NCBI GenBank assembly: GCA_008828725.1
Contig: MEHQ01001576.1
Location: 1 to 64,000 of the forward strand
Source of the DNA: Saccharina japonica
Lineage: Eukaryota > Sar > Phaeophyceae > Laminariales > Laminariaceae
Length of the DNA: 64,000 bases
Reading direction: 5' to 3'
The position numbers were made by a program, and so were the translations under genes. Below are positions 11,561 to 22,674 of this stretch, piece by piece. The notes beneath the pieces are model-generated. The model searched no databases and was not told the DNA's origin. It worked only from the letters and a program-made list of their open reading frames with translations. Every line of letters starts with the position of its first letter. Positions within the stretch are counted from its first letter, which is position 1.

Positions 11561-12136
11561 GTTAGCTCCTAAAACAATTATACGAACGATACTATCGTTC
11601 TACCCGGCAGTTACCTGCTTGAGAAGCTTAACCGGTCCCAGTGACAAAATATTGCCTCATAAGAAAACAACTAACTGCAACCCCTATATGGTGTACCGTG
11701 GGATATGGGTCGGTAATGCAACCAGAAACAGCAGTGCGTACAAGTAGGGCTACCCTCTACAGCTGTCGTACGTCGTACCAAGTTTTAAATGTGCAAGAAC
11801 AAGAGAAACACACAAACGCTAAGCATGTACAGTGGTCGAAATATACTGCAAATACTTGCACAGCAGCAGAGCGGTACCGATAGTATATGCACGTATGTAT
11901 GCCCTCCTGCTTCGTCTCAAAGGATGTAACATCGCTGATGTACATTATCTGCCACGCCTTTCAAATCCAAGAGTAATATAGTAGCATTGCAATGCTACCA
12001 CAATTGATCTACTTACAACGTACGCACAATCACTGAGATCGACACATAGCGGAAGGAAGTGGTTGGTCGGCATTAGGTTAGCTTCAAATATTAATGTTAA
12101 TAGCGAGCTATACGAGAGAAATCCAGAAACAACACA

Positions 12137-12766
12137 TCATATCATACATAGACCTGGGACTCCAAGAAAGCACCGCTCCAGACCGAGGATGATCTTCTCC
12201 TTTTCGCGAAGTTGTGATCGAAGGGGACAGCGCCTGCCGTGACGTCGGACCTCATGCCCCAGACCAACCCCGCGCGCTCTCTTACCAGCCTCCTGGATTC
12301 TCCCAACTCTCACCCTTCTGATCCCACATTCACCACCATCCCCATGCAATGTTCTGTCCGTAACGCTCTCAAAGCTCAAACAAACTCCCAACCTCCCAGT
12401 CAGAATATCCTCGAGCTTGAACCCGCAAACTCTCCCGTGTTCAACCGGCAATGAAATTTCTGGCAGCGGTGGCGACGGCTCCGGTGGCGGCGGCGGCGGC
12501 GGTCGTGCCTGCTCTTCTTTATCCCCCTGCTGTCGCTGCTCGTCCCCTTTTCGTTGCTTCTCCGCTTCTTCTAGGGGCAGCGCCGCGGAGGTGGGGGTGG
12601 CTTGGGCGGTGGAAGGTTAATCGTCTTCCGCCACCTCTCCTTGCTGCCCCGCCTCCGCCGCTTGATGTGACGACGATGGCGGCATGGTAGAATGCCCCTC
12701 CGCCGGCCCCCCTTTCACCTCATCCTCCTTGTCAATACCCTCTGATTCCTTCACAGCCGCCTCCAT
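12137..12766 (-). pseudogene. Charged, proline-rich coding frame interrupted by one stop
   Basis: On the minus strand an ATG at 12764-12766 opens a highly charged 49-residue frame (MEAAVKESEGIDKEDEV... to ...GEVAEDD) ending at a TAA at 12617-12619. The very same frame continues open for about 160 codons down to 12137. That stretch holds a Glu/Lys/Gln segment (LEEAEKQRKGDEQRQQGDK), a proline run, then a less biased part (VCGFKLEDILTGRLGVCLS). A good splice donor (GTAAGA) follows GGAGGCTG at about 12288. Either this is a pseudogene with one nonsense change, or two exons of a gene whose remaining parts I cannot see. Upstream, another frame (12751-13047) is also Pro/Asp/Glu-rich, suggesting a frameshift. 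Function unknown. Confidence 0.35.
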
Positions 12767-13029
12767 TCTCTTCTCGCTACCCGACGCTTTTGGATGCTGT
12801 CGCCACTGCTGCTACGCCGGGCGGAGTGTTCGTGTGGCTGCGGCGGCTGCGGTGGTGGCGGTGGTGGGCGCGACGTCTCCGGTCCCACCCTCATGCCCGT
12901 GTTCTGCTCCTTTTCATGTGCGTGGTGCGGCGGCGGCGGTGGCTGCGGTGATGGCGTTGCCTGCCGTCCGTATTCGTCCTGCGCCTTTTCTCCATCCTCA
13001 TCGCGGGGCGGTCGCAGCGACAGCGGATA

Positions 13030-14105
13030 TGACGCCTTCGCCAACATCTCCGCCCGCTAAGTCTCTACCGCCAGATCTCGCCCCTTTGGGTGTTTTGGTT
13101 GCTCCAGGTAGACCGTGATTTATGTCAAGCCACCTACAAGACCATGCTGATGTGCCTTGGTCCCCTATCCTTGATGAAGTGTCTGTTGTCTCGCGGTCCA
13201 CCTCACCACCCAACCAAGTGGGTCTTGAGTAAGTATGCATGGGAATGGCGTCGCTCATTCGGGCATCCGTTCTCTCCTCGACTGCCCTATGCTTCCGCGC
13301 TTATTCGAGGGCGCCGTTGGCTTCTCGTCACGCCTTAATCGCCACTATCGTTGCGTCGGCTAGCTTCCTGACCGCTTCGACATATGTCAAGTGGTCCGCA
13401 AGGGGGAGGTGGGGCATTGGCCCCGCCAAATCTTCGCAACAATTGCAAACCCAACACGAGTAGCCTTGGCGGATCTCCTGTACACGTAATCCTAATGAGA
13501 CTGTGATGCAATAGGATCATGTGCACGGGAGATCGGCGAAGCCAGCTCGTATTGGGTTAGGGTCAGTTGCGAACATATGGCGGGTCAATACTCCGCCTCC
13601 CCTATGTGGACCAGGTGGTATATATTATGACGTCGTCAGTAATCTAGCCGCCGCAAACGTTGCGAGGACGGAGGTCCGACGAAAAGAAAATAGCACCCTC
13701 GAACCAGCGTGGAATCACAGAGGAGTCGAGGAGAGAGAGGACGCCCGAGTGAGCGACGCCATTCCGACGCCCCACCATTTATGGCCGACTTGGTTGGGGT
13801 GGTGATGGAGATCGCGACACAACTGACACTTTGGCAAGCACAGGAGATCATGGCTTAGCAGCAGGGGCTTTATGATTGGTTGACGCAAATTGCGGACTAC
13901 CTTGAGTAGAAGCAAACAAAAGACCGACAGGGACGGGACCTGGTGGTACAGGCTGAGCAGGACGAGGTGTCGGCGAAGACGTCGACCCCGCCGCCGCTGC
14001 AACCACCGCACGATGAGGAGGAGGATCATGAGTTTGTTTTGATGGAGGAAGGGCGCCGGACGGTGGTGGAGTGTAACAGATAATCCGTGCACGGGGTGGC
14101 ACTTG
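13030..14105. repeat. Diverged inverted duplication of a coding-like segment
   Basis: The plus strand at about 13035-13480 and the minus strand at about 14050-13555 are homologous. Shared landmarks include GGAATGGCGTCGCTCA (13244 against the complement of about 13760), a proline-rich peptide with the pattern PSPTSPPAKSLPPDLAPLGV against SSPTPRPAQPVPPGPVPVGL, and the following VSVVSRS(T/P)SPP peptide. Stops and frameshifts interrupt both arms. Conservation at the protein level suggests two decayed copies of a gene or element gag-like region facing each other, but I cannot name the family. Confidence 0.5.
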
Positions 14106-14139
14106 CTCACGAGGTTGGGAGAAACACGGCCCACGGGCT

Positions 14140-15219
14140 CGTCATTAGACTGGCCGAAGAAGTAGAGCAGATATAAAGTATTTGATCAACCGCTGTAGAG
14201 AAGCATACGTTCGTTCGAAGAGTAGCCAGATGCCGATAGTGAAGATGGGCATATGGCACTTTGACACGTGCATGTCCTTATTGCTATGGGACCACAAAGC
14301 TCCAAGCCTTCCTGCGCCTACAGAAAAATCCCATAGATATATCCACGTTCCACTGTGTATGGCTACTACTTTCTCCCCTATATTTTCATCATATACTTGT
14401 ATTACCGCAATTTACTTGGTATTCCGCTGTCATTCTCGTACCAGCCATACATAATAAGCTCCATGGATATCCCACTATCATCATTCTCGCATCAACCATA
14501 CACCACAACATCGGGGTATCCCTTTACCGGACCCCCTTATGTTGTAAATTATCCACGTAACAACGTGGTGTCTCTGTGTCGTAGGTTTGTGTGACCGCAG
14601 AGCTTTTATTATCCCTGGGGTTGAAGAATCTGTACGGACGCTGGGTGTGCTAGATGAAGACGGGTGGAAAGAAAGAAGGGCTCCTGGGACTACAGAGGGG
14701 TAAAATCGACGCTCAAAACGGCAGAGTTAAGCGACGGCGACTAACTGCGTGATGGAGGGGTGATGATACAAGATTGAAATTGGCGTTCCGAGTTATAATG
14801 CCAGGAGTCGTGCACCACGAGCGCAACATGGTCCTGACTCGTATTTCTGGGCTCTCACGCAGCTCATAGACGCTGGTAGAGCCAAAATGGACATCGTTTT
14901 GGCCGCTATCTATCGGGGGTCCAAAGGAAACGCACACACATACATGCCCAGTAGAGGTTCATGTGGACCAAATACATGCGTTATACGTCTATTGATGATG
15001 ACGATGTCCGGTATCCTTAGGTCCAATACATTTTTGAAACAATAAGGTCCTTATCGACGATCTATTCATTTCGAGGGACCAAAAGGGCACGAAAGGACGG
15101 CACTGCTGCTGTGGGTGGGCTCCTCATCTCCAGTGGTCGTTTCATTATTTCTTCTACTATCGTCTGTTGAGACAAAACAGGTTTGGTTCGGGAGGTGTTG
15201 TGTTTTCTGAAATACTTGA
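14140..15219. other. Gene-free stretch
   Basis: Only short frames without features. No strong repeat recognised. Confidence 0.35.
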
Positions 15220-15222
15220 TAA

Positions 15223-15428
15223 GGGCCCGTATTAACGAAGAAGAAAAAAAATCAATTTGAAAAAAATAAATAAATCCACTTTTCATTGGTCAACACACGC
15301 ACCAGCACCAATTTTTATGCCCCAAGATCCTAATCTTTGGTGCTGGTGCGTGTGTTGACCAATGAAAAGCGGATTTGAATAAAAAAAATTCCAAATTGAA
15401 TTTTTTTCTTCTTCGTTAAAACGGGCCC
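15223..15428. mobile_element. PIF/Harbinger-like (Tourist) hairpin MITE, copy 1
   Basis: Begins GGGCCCGTATTAACGAAGAA and ends with its inverse. The arms are nearly complete, containing TTCATTGGTCAACACACGC and its complement around a ~24-bp loop (TTTTTATGCCCCAAGATCC). It is bracketed by TAA (15220-15222) and TTA (15429-15431). A TWA target and a GG-starting terminus are the PIF/Harbinger pattern. No protein. Confidence 0.85.
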
Positions 15429-15431
15429 TTA

Positions 15432-15640
15432 GGGCCCTTATTAACGAGTATGAAATAAATTCAATTTGGAAAAATAAAAATAAAAATTCGCTTTTCATTG
15501 GTCAACACACGCACCAGCACCAATTTTTATGCCCCAAGATCCTAATCTTTGGTGCTGGTGCGTGTGTTGACCAATGAAAAGCGGATTTGAATAAAAAAAA
15601 TTCCAAATTGAATTTTTGCTGTCTTCGTTAAGATGGGCCC
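15432..15640. mobile_element. PIF/Harbinger-like (Tourist) hairpin MITE, copy 2
   Basis: Same orientation and nearly the same sequence as copy 1. It starts GGGCCCTTATTAACGA right after the shared TTA (15429-15431) and ends GGGCCC before TAA (15641-15643). The core between the arms is identical to copy 1, so the duplication is recent. Confidence 0.85.
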
Positions 15641-15842
15641 TAAACAAGCCACCATGTAATAAAATTATTATAAATACGTCAGCTGTGAGTTCAACCGATC
15701 GAATACTATTTGTACTGGAGATAGTTCGTATACGTAAGATAGCTATCTGATGTGGAAAGGACAATTGTTAAAGGGAAAAATCCGAAGAAAGTAGATATAC
15801 CTAGGCCTTTTGAGCTATTGATAGGTATACACTAAATATGGT

Positions 15843-16374
15843 ACTCGGGACAAATACTTCCTGGTCTTCTCTCTAATTGGCCAGCGCCCAATCGCACCTA
15901 TTATTGTTGGCTGGAAAGCTCTCTGTAGCTGCTCAAGTCGGACCTCACCTACATATGTTTGGCTTCAGTTGTACCTAGAGATGGCTCCGCTGGTACATAC
16001 AAAAGTTGTCTTTCTTAAGAAAGCAAGCTCCTACTAGTCAACAGCACAGTTTCTTACAGGGTTTTTACTGGGTGCACGACGCTTTGTCTTAAAATACACC
16101 TCGCCCCTCAAAGGTCGATTTGGCAAAATGTTCGTGTTTTTTGTTGACAGCTCGGGTCACCGGGTCCCGACGGTCCTGTGGCCATATTTCGGTGTTGCCA
16201 AAACTTGGCGGGTTCAAACGCGCCATCTATGGGTACAATCGAAACCAAAAATAGGTGAAACCCAACTCGAGTACGAGCCACAGAGAGATATCCTTGAAAC
16301 TTTTCAGCCAACCACAGGTACGATCGGGCGCTGGCCAATCAGCGAGAGGACCAGGAAGTATTTTTCCGAGTGTA
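15843..16374. mobile_element. Foldback element with ~150-bp inverted arms
   Basis: ACTCGGGACAAATACTTCCT at about 15843 matches the complement of the sequence ending at about 16374. The match continues through ATTGGCCAGCGCCCRATCG, GGTTGGCTGRAA and GATGGCKC. The arms are diverged by roughly a quarter. Target duplication not evident. Non-coding. Confidence 0.65.
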
Positions 16375-17698
16375 AGATCCGCCTTTACCGCAATTAACTC
16401 TGGTTTATTATGAAGGATAAGAAGTGTAAAAAATCGGGGAATTGGTTGTGACACGCGTGTGGTTCCAGGGTTATGCGAAGGAATATTTAGCAAAAACGCC
16501 GAAAACACTGCTGCTGTAGACACTAGCTCTAACCCTGACCCTAACCCCAACCCCAACCCCGTACCGACCCTTATCAGCTTTGTTTCGAAAAAGTAAGGTG
16601 TTTTTTTTTTAGTTTTAGAATCATTCGTCGACTGCACTACAGTAATAGGCATATCATAAAATATGTCCCGATTTCCATACTTTATCCTAGATAGTAATCC
16701 ATTCAGTGACGCCGTAAAGGCTACTGGAGTGTTGCAATATTTAATTTATCTCGTACAAATCACTCAAAACCCTGGGCATACCCACGCCTGGCTTTTGCAG
16801 GAGTATATTATGATTGGCCTCGGGATGGGGGGGGGGGGTCAACATTTTGAGGCGATTTCCTACGGAGACTAATTGTCGTGTTCCCTGTTTTGGGCTCCTA
16901 CTTCTATTTCAATTTGTATGGGAGGATTTCTTTTTCTGGGGATGAAACATTTCCCCCCCCCCACCCATGGGAGTCGCTACCGGCATTTTGGATCAGCGGT
17001 AGATGGCACAACTCTGTATGCCCAGGTCCGTCAGTGGTTGGGGCACCGAACCTTGACCATTTTCATTTTCAGGCTTTTGATTCTTTCTTTGCTATGGCTT
17101 TTGTATAGCTTTTGTAATCATGATGATTGTAACTAAAACTCATTCGGTATGTTTGCAGACTACAGTAAAACACATACACTTCTGGAGTAAGTACCCGTAT
17201 GTGGTGGGCGGCCGGCCGGCCAGATGGGTACGTGTGTGCGGCGTTTTGTTTTGTCGGCTGGTGTTGCCACGTACCGCTAGTGTCGGCAGATTGGGAGACG
17301 GTGCCGTGCACCAGCACCAATACCAGCAGTGCCAACGCAAGCACCGTGAACTCGCTCAGTCGTGAAGGTCCGTACTGCAGTGGTGTTGGTCTCGACCGGT
17401 GCAACAAAACACACTTGGCGCAACAAGATATCCTATAAGTGATCGAAATCCAGAGAGCCAGTTCGAGTATGCCATATCGCAACACGTACAGATACGGTGT
17501 CACGGCAATATTTACTGTAGTCCGTGCATGTTTCGGCCGTGTGTCCCGAGATTTCTCGGCCTCACAAGGTGGGCAACACCTTTCTATCACAGGGGTGGTT
17601 GCTTCACGGCCACGGTGACAAATATCAGGCCATGGCGCAGACTACTACCAAATGCTGTCCCGCGGCGAGTTTGCCTTGCTAAAGTTGTCAACAAACTA
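16375..17698. other. Gene-poor stretch with a telomere-like tract
   Basis: 16528-16560 carries CTAACCCTGACCCTAACCCC. A minus-strand frame at 17069-17590 includes a hydrophobic run (LALALLVLVLV near 17330) followed by a possible donor (GCG|GTACGT near 17270). This could be a signal-peptide exon, but nothing else supports a gene. Confidence 0.3.
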
Positions 17699-18328
17699 CT
17701 ACTCCAAAGGGCGTTCACTTTCCCCACACCACACCCAAGAAGACCTCATACCTAGCTTCATAGTGTGCCCACACCAGGCGGCGTGTATGATATCCGGAAG
17801 GGCGTGATCCATACTGAACAAAATACACCCGACCAAATATTGTTCGACAGCCGAGGGACGACGGCGACGCCGCCAGTGGCCAACACAAGAAGTGTCGGCG
17901 GCTGCGCAGCAGAAATATTGCGCACGACGCAAGCAAGAAGAGGGGATGGTTACGCGCTGTAGGGCGTCAATCAACAGCAGCAGCGTGCGTAGCGGAAGCA
18001 GCGGCAGGGCGGCGGCAAACTGTAATAAGGCCCACCCGCCAATGCCTCCTTGTTGTGCAGTGTATGGTATTACATTTCCAACACCGTCTGACGTGTTGAC
18101 CGCATTGTTAGAAGCCAAGGATACCGTCCCGGCCTGAGCGCCCCAAATGGCCCCAAGATACTCGGTTGGCCGCCGTCGGAGGGGCCTTGGTACCCCAAAA
18201 TTACAACAGACGGCTACAGCCAGAAGAACAATCATACGAAAATGAGATATATATTGTATTATCCGTATATATTTTTTCGCTGCCGAAGTGGTTGTAGGCA
18301 AGGCTCTTGCAGCAGTAGCGATCGGCAT
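17699..18328 (-). CDS. Hypothetical protein, uncertain
   Basis: The longest unassigned minus-strand frame: from an ATG at 18326-18328 it runs 209 codons to 17699. An internal Met begins a signal-peptide-like stretch (MIVLLAVAVCCNFG), and a second hydrophobic stretch occurs around LLQFAAALPLLPLRTLLLLI. The middle is fairly balanced in composition (QAGTVSLASNNAVNTSDGVG); the C-terminal third is Cys/Arg/Trp-rich and looks less like protein. No family recognised. Unspliced frames this long are rare by chance in ~64 kb but not impossible, and an exon-intron structure could shorten the real coding part. Confidence 0.3.
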   Translation of the reverse strand: MPIATAARALPTTTSAAKKYIRIIQYISHFRMIVLLAVAVCCNFGVPRPLRRRPTEYLGAIWGAQAGTVSLASNNAVNTSDGVGNVIPYTAQQGGIGGWALLQFAAALPLLPLRTLLLLIDALQRVTIPSSCLRRAQYFCCAAADTSCVGHWRRRRRPSAVEQYLVGCILFSMDHALPDIIHAAWCGHTMKLGMRSSWVWCGESERPLE

Positions 18329-18374
18329 GAGCCTGACCCACAACGCCCTGCGTGCTCCGCGAGAAAATGACAAC

Positions 18375-19150
18375 GCCTTTCCATGATCAGTACAGAGTCA
18401 TGCCACTTTACGGAAAAGGGCAGGATACCCATGGTACGCTCATATTCCCTGCTTGCATGAGGACCACTTGATAGCTTTGGCGCTCAAAACCTTTCTTTCC
18501 GTTTTAGAGAAGACAATGTACGCCCCTCCCCTCTCCTGAGCAATCAAAATGTCTACTGTAGGCATGTCACCGATATGATATAATGCTTCGTATGCTGCTG
18601 CCAAAACCCTATCGGGGCCTGCTAGTATCATACCTACCACGTATAGAGCGATCACAAACAGACAACAAGTTGCGATCTTGCGGATCGCCTAGGAAAAGCG
18701 CACAGCAGCAGCAGCACCACCACCACCAGGCTATCATGCTGCCTCTGCGTGTCGCACGCACCCCATCACGACGCACTTCGTACACCTGTGCCCTACCGCA
18801 CCACCCCCGAGCTACTTGTTTTCGCGTGGCCTATTGCTGGAAAATCGTCGTATTGTGTAGGTTTTCGACTTGTTCCACTGCCTTACACAGGGGGGGGTTG
18901 TGCATACATAATACAGTTCTAAAGCCGAGGAGTCCCCTGTACCATACTGTAGAGGCATGACGCCACGGTTTGCTGTAGAAGGTATAATATAATTCCATCA
19001 CATATAAGCTTCTTAACAAATGTTCCCCACCACAACCAAGCGCCACAGGCAGGCATTATCCACAAAGCCCGCGTACAAATGCCCCCCCCCCCCCCCCCCC
19101 TGTATATAGACAAAGGGTACTGCATAATACCCCCCCCCCCCTCCTTATGC
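18375..19150. other. Gene-free stretch with poly-C runs
   Basis: Poly-C tracts lie at about 19081-19100 and 19128-19142, with a repeated GACAAAGGGTACTGCATAATA beside them (about 19110 and again about 19254). No coding frame supported. Confidence 0.4.
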
Positions 19151-19151
19151 T

Positions 19152-19240
19152 CCGTCCCGGCATTGTAGGATGCGAGGGTCTATGCATATGACTACGCGCC
19201 GTGCACGGCATGAGTACACCCCCCCCCCCCCCCCCCCCCG
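19152..19240 (+). repeat. Repeat X, partial copy with poly-C tail
   Basis: TCCGTCCCGGCATTGTAGGA, followed by ATGCGAGGGTCTATGCATATGAC and a C run, matches the 3' half of the repeat at 25.5-25.7 kb and 34.64-34.85 kb (both minus strand). Here it lies on the plus strand. Confidence 0.55.
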
Positions 19241-19489
19241 CTACGTGTATGTCGACAAAGGGGTACTGCATAATATAACCCAGTTTAAAATGTACCACGC
19301 CCGCTCAGCAAACAGGCCCTGCAAGAAACGGCAGCCTGAGCGTTTACAGGAAACTAAAGACATCCAGACGCCGTGAATACTCTACGTAGGGTAGAGTTTT
19401 CCTTTCGCAAGGGAGAAAGCTGACCCCCTGTCTGTCAATCGCCTTGACCCCATCGTTTGCTACAAACGGTGCTACTACGCACAAGCTTA

Positions 19490-19751
19490 GACGCATGCTA
19501 CGATAGAGGTGCACCATTTTTTTGCCTTCTAAGGGTGGTTACTTGAAGAGCCCTACACCTCACCCCAAAGTGACCATTAAGGGAGGAAAGTGAAAGTGTC
19601 ACGTATCCGATTGAAAATCCCATGGCCGAAGCAAACAAGGAACAAAATTGCAACAAAATAATGATCAAAGTCCGACGAATTTGGGTTAAGGAGCCCGATC
19701 GTTCAGAAAACGATTCAGCCAAAACGTGCTACCTCTACCGTAGCACGCGTC
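19490..19751. mobile_element. MITE family A, full copy
   Basis: Terminal inverted repeats GACGCATGCTACGATAGAGG (left) and GACGCGTGCTACGGTAGAGG (complement of the right end). Inside, near one end, is GGGTTAAGGAGCCCGATCGTTC and near the other GAGCCCTACACCTCACCCC. About 260 bp, no protein. Confidence 0.85.
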
Positions 19752-21256
19752 GCTAACAATAACTTCTGGAGTTGCTACGGAAAAGAAAATCGCTAAAACA
19801 AAACCGAAAATGATGTTCATACCTGTAAGTAGAAGTTACTGGATAGATTAAACCCCCTGGGTTTCCTGCAAAAATGCATACTATGGTGGGCGCAGTAGAC
19901 GCTCAGCAACACTTGAAGCCCTGGATGAGTAGACATCCCGTTCAAACACAACCCATATGTCCCCATTAAACCTCCAAAACATTACATGGACATCCCCGGG
20001 ACATAAAAACAGATATCATCGTGGACACGCCAACATTTAGTGCAAATACATGTACTTAATAGCATACTGGTACACATCAAATTCTGGACAAAAATGCAAA
20101 TCTTAGTCAAACGCAGGCTCTTATCAAAACACCTACAAACTACAATCGAATCAAAACCCTAGACCCGTGAAAAAACCTGCTGGGAATACACCAGTACCCG
20201 CCCCGTGGTGGGGGTTCATACGCCAAACCCCGATGCCACAGCAGGTGGCGAAATAATCAAACACTTAATTCATACGAATTTCCTCCGCAGCCGTTTTATG
20301 TATTCAGGGTGACGATGATCAACCTGTTTCGATAGTCTTGAAATCGGCGTAGTCATACCCGCGCTAAAATGATTCCCTCTCCTTGAAGGGAGTTTGAAAC
20401 GCCTTTCATAACAACAACAAAACAAACACAAAACAAAAACAACACTTCGCGTCAAAAAAACAAAACGTATTTTCAGAATTTCTCCCGCATTTTCCCTCGA
20501 TAATATGCTATGCGCTCTATATATAATCGAACCCCTCCCCCCCCTGAAAGAAATAGAAATGGCAATAAAACTCTGGAAGAAAAATGTGATGATGAAAATG
20601 TTGTTGTCAACCCGTGCATACTCATACTCTATGAAACAAATGGGGGAGGGGGGTCCTAATATCATCCCGATCATCACCACTATCATCATCATCATGGCTA
20701 TGGCCGTCGGGCGTACAGGCGGGGGTCAAGGGGAGTATTGAGTAGGAAATGGCAACGGGAGAGGAGACAGGGTTGTGGCTAACATGACCGTGGTCACATC
20801 CGTTTTACAGCCACCACACCACTACTATCCCCACCACCTACATGCACCACCATTACCACCACCACCACTACCACCGCCACCATTAGCACAACCACCAACA
20901 CCAACTAAGACAACAACGTACTACACCACTACAAGTACTAACTGCTACCAACACTGTCGTCAACACCACCAGCACCATCCGCCACCACCAACAGTGCAAC
21001 CCCCTTCCCCATTCCCGCGGCCACCACCACCACCACCGCCACTAATCGCATGGTCATCGCTATGACGCGCATATGAGGGTAACCGTACTGTAGTTAATAA
21101 CGATAAAAAGAGGAAGCCTGAACGAAACTCACCACCAACAACACCGCCATGGCCAAGATGACCCCGCTCCTACCGCAGCACCATGGTCCACACACACCCC
21201 GCCCCCACCACCAAGCTCGTTTGGAGCATCGCGAGGGTCGGGAACACGCAACTTGC
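19752..21256. other. Gene-free stretch, low-complexity (CCA)n block
   Basis: 20775-21065 is rich in CCACCA/ACC triplets and reads as a Pro/His/Thr-rich frame that I regard as low complexity. Nothing else recognised. Confidence 0.35.
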
Positions 21257-21510
21257 GACGCGTGCTACGATAGAGGTGCCCCCTATGTTTGCCTTATAAG
21301 GCTGGTCACTTAAGGATCCCCATACCTCACCCTATAACTGATTTTAGAGGGAAATGCAAGTGCTACCCGACGAATATGCCCATGACCTCAGCGTAAAAAG
21401 GGAAAATATTGCAACGGAAGAAATCAATGCCGGCAATTTTGGGTTACGCAGCCCCGTAATTCAGAAAACGTTTCAGCCTAAAAAGTGCTACATCTAACTT
21501 AGCACGCGCC
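21257..21510. mobile_element. MITE family A, full diverged copy
   Basis: GACGCGTGCTACGATAGAGG at the left; the right end is GTGCTACATCTAACTTAGCACGCG. The inner TTTTGGGTTACGCAGCCCC corresponds to the GGGTTAAGGAGCCC signature. Confidence 0.75.
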
Positions 21511-22453
21511 TTGGGGGGTGGGTGGATCACTACGATATGGCGAATAACCACCCGGTTCCACAAGATAGGTATCAGGCGTACGCGAGGGGCGGGGGCGGGA
21601 CCGAGCACATCCCCTCGTGCATTTCTGCGGGAAGAACCTCGGCGCAACGCGAGCCCCACAGGTCAACGGCTTTCTCGTACAGTGACCACTGTAGAGCTAG
21701 AGAGCCGTTGAACTTCTGGACCAGGCTCGGGTCCATGGCGGATAGAACGTCCGGCGACGTGATCGGAGACCTGTATGACCGTTGAGGTTAGAGGAGAGTG
21801 CGGGGAGGGAAGGGGAGGGAAGAGGCGTTTATATGGTGCAGCTGGGCGGGCAGCGTTCGGCCAACATACTCTTGGTACTTATCGTACGTTTTATCCCGTT
21901 GCTTGGCTTTCGTTCTAGTGTTCGACCACAACGACGCCCGATTTAATATATTTAGATATATAGTGTTCGACCACAACGACGCCCGATTTAATATATTTAG
22001 ATATATATATATATATATATATATATCTCCGACGTTTCTGGAGGCAGGGGCGGTGTTAAAATCGTCTTCACTTGCCCAACCCCCGTTAAAACGATTGCGA
22101 GATGAAAGACTGGACATTAACCCATCCACAACTGAAAAACAATGTCCCACACCAATTCCAAGTTAGTATGTCCCCAAATTCGTTGGACCAGTTCTTAAGG
22201 GATTAAGGGGTTAAAACGATTGCTATAGCGATAGATAGGAGGATGAACATGTCATCAATGCGAAAGTTGGGAAGTATCAACCAACTCGGTATCCTACTGA
22301 GCAAATCCGAGACAAATCACAATACACACTTGGTACGAAGTACGAATGACAACGAAACAATATGGAACCTGCCCGAACCGACCAAAAAACCCCAACACAC
22401 AGTTTTCACGACAGCACTAAAATGCATATATATATTATATATATATTTATATC
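21511..22453. other. DNA downstream of the sulfotransferase gene
   Basis: A 44-bp direct duplication (GTGTTCGACCACAACGACGC and onward) lies at 21918-21961 and 21962-22005, followed by (AT)n to about 22026. No polyadenylation signal can be pinned down. No further gene recognised. Confidence 0.4.
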
Positions 22454-22674
22454 TCACGAGTTCATGTGCCTGGAGGCGTACTCCTCCCAGAGTGTCCCGT
22501 ACTTGTCTTCCGGGTCGAGCAAACGCCTCAGTACCTCCTCGAAACCGACGTACTGCTCCACCACCCCGACCACCCAGAAGGTCTCCATGTTTTGGACGGC
22601 TTCCGCAGCCGCTCTCTCCAGCCCCGACCCGTGAAGGGACTGCTGGTCCATGCCGACAAACCGACGTATGAACC
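22454..22674 (-). CDS. Sulfotransferase exon 6: C-terminal block and stop
   Basis: A pyrimidine-rich intron end precedes CATCCCCAG. Encodes FIRRFVGMDQQSLHGSGLER, then the block with NMETFWVVGVVEQYVGFEEV and LRRLLDP, typical of the last helix region of the family, ending RHMNS-stop (TGA 22454-22456). GTGAGA overlaps the stop codon, so a further exon is possible, but the reading frame closes here. Confidence 0.75.

Larger units (their letters stand above)
9391..12136. other. Gene-free stretch with local duplications
   Basis: A 144-residue minus-strand frame at 9395-9829 has no recognisable features and is of a length expected by chance. An (AT)n tract lies at about 10777-10796. Apart from the two entries below, nothing was recognised. 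Confidence 0.35.
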
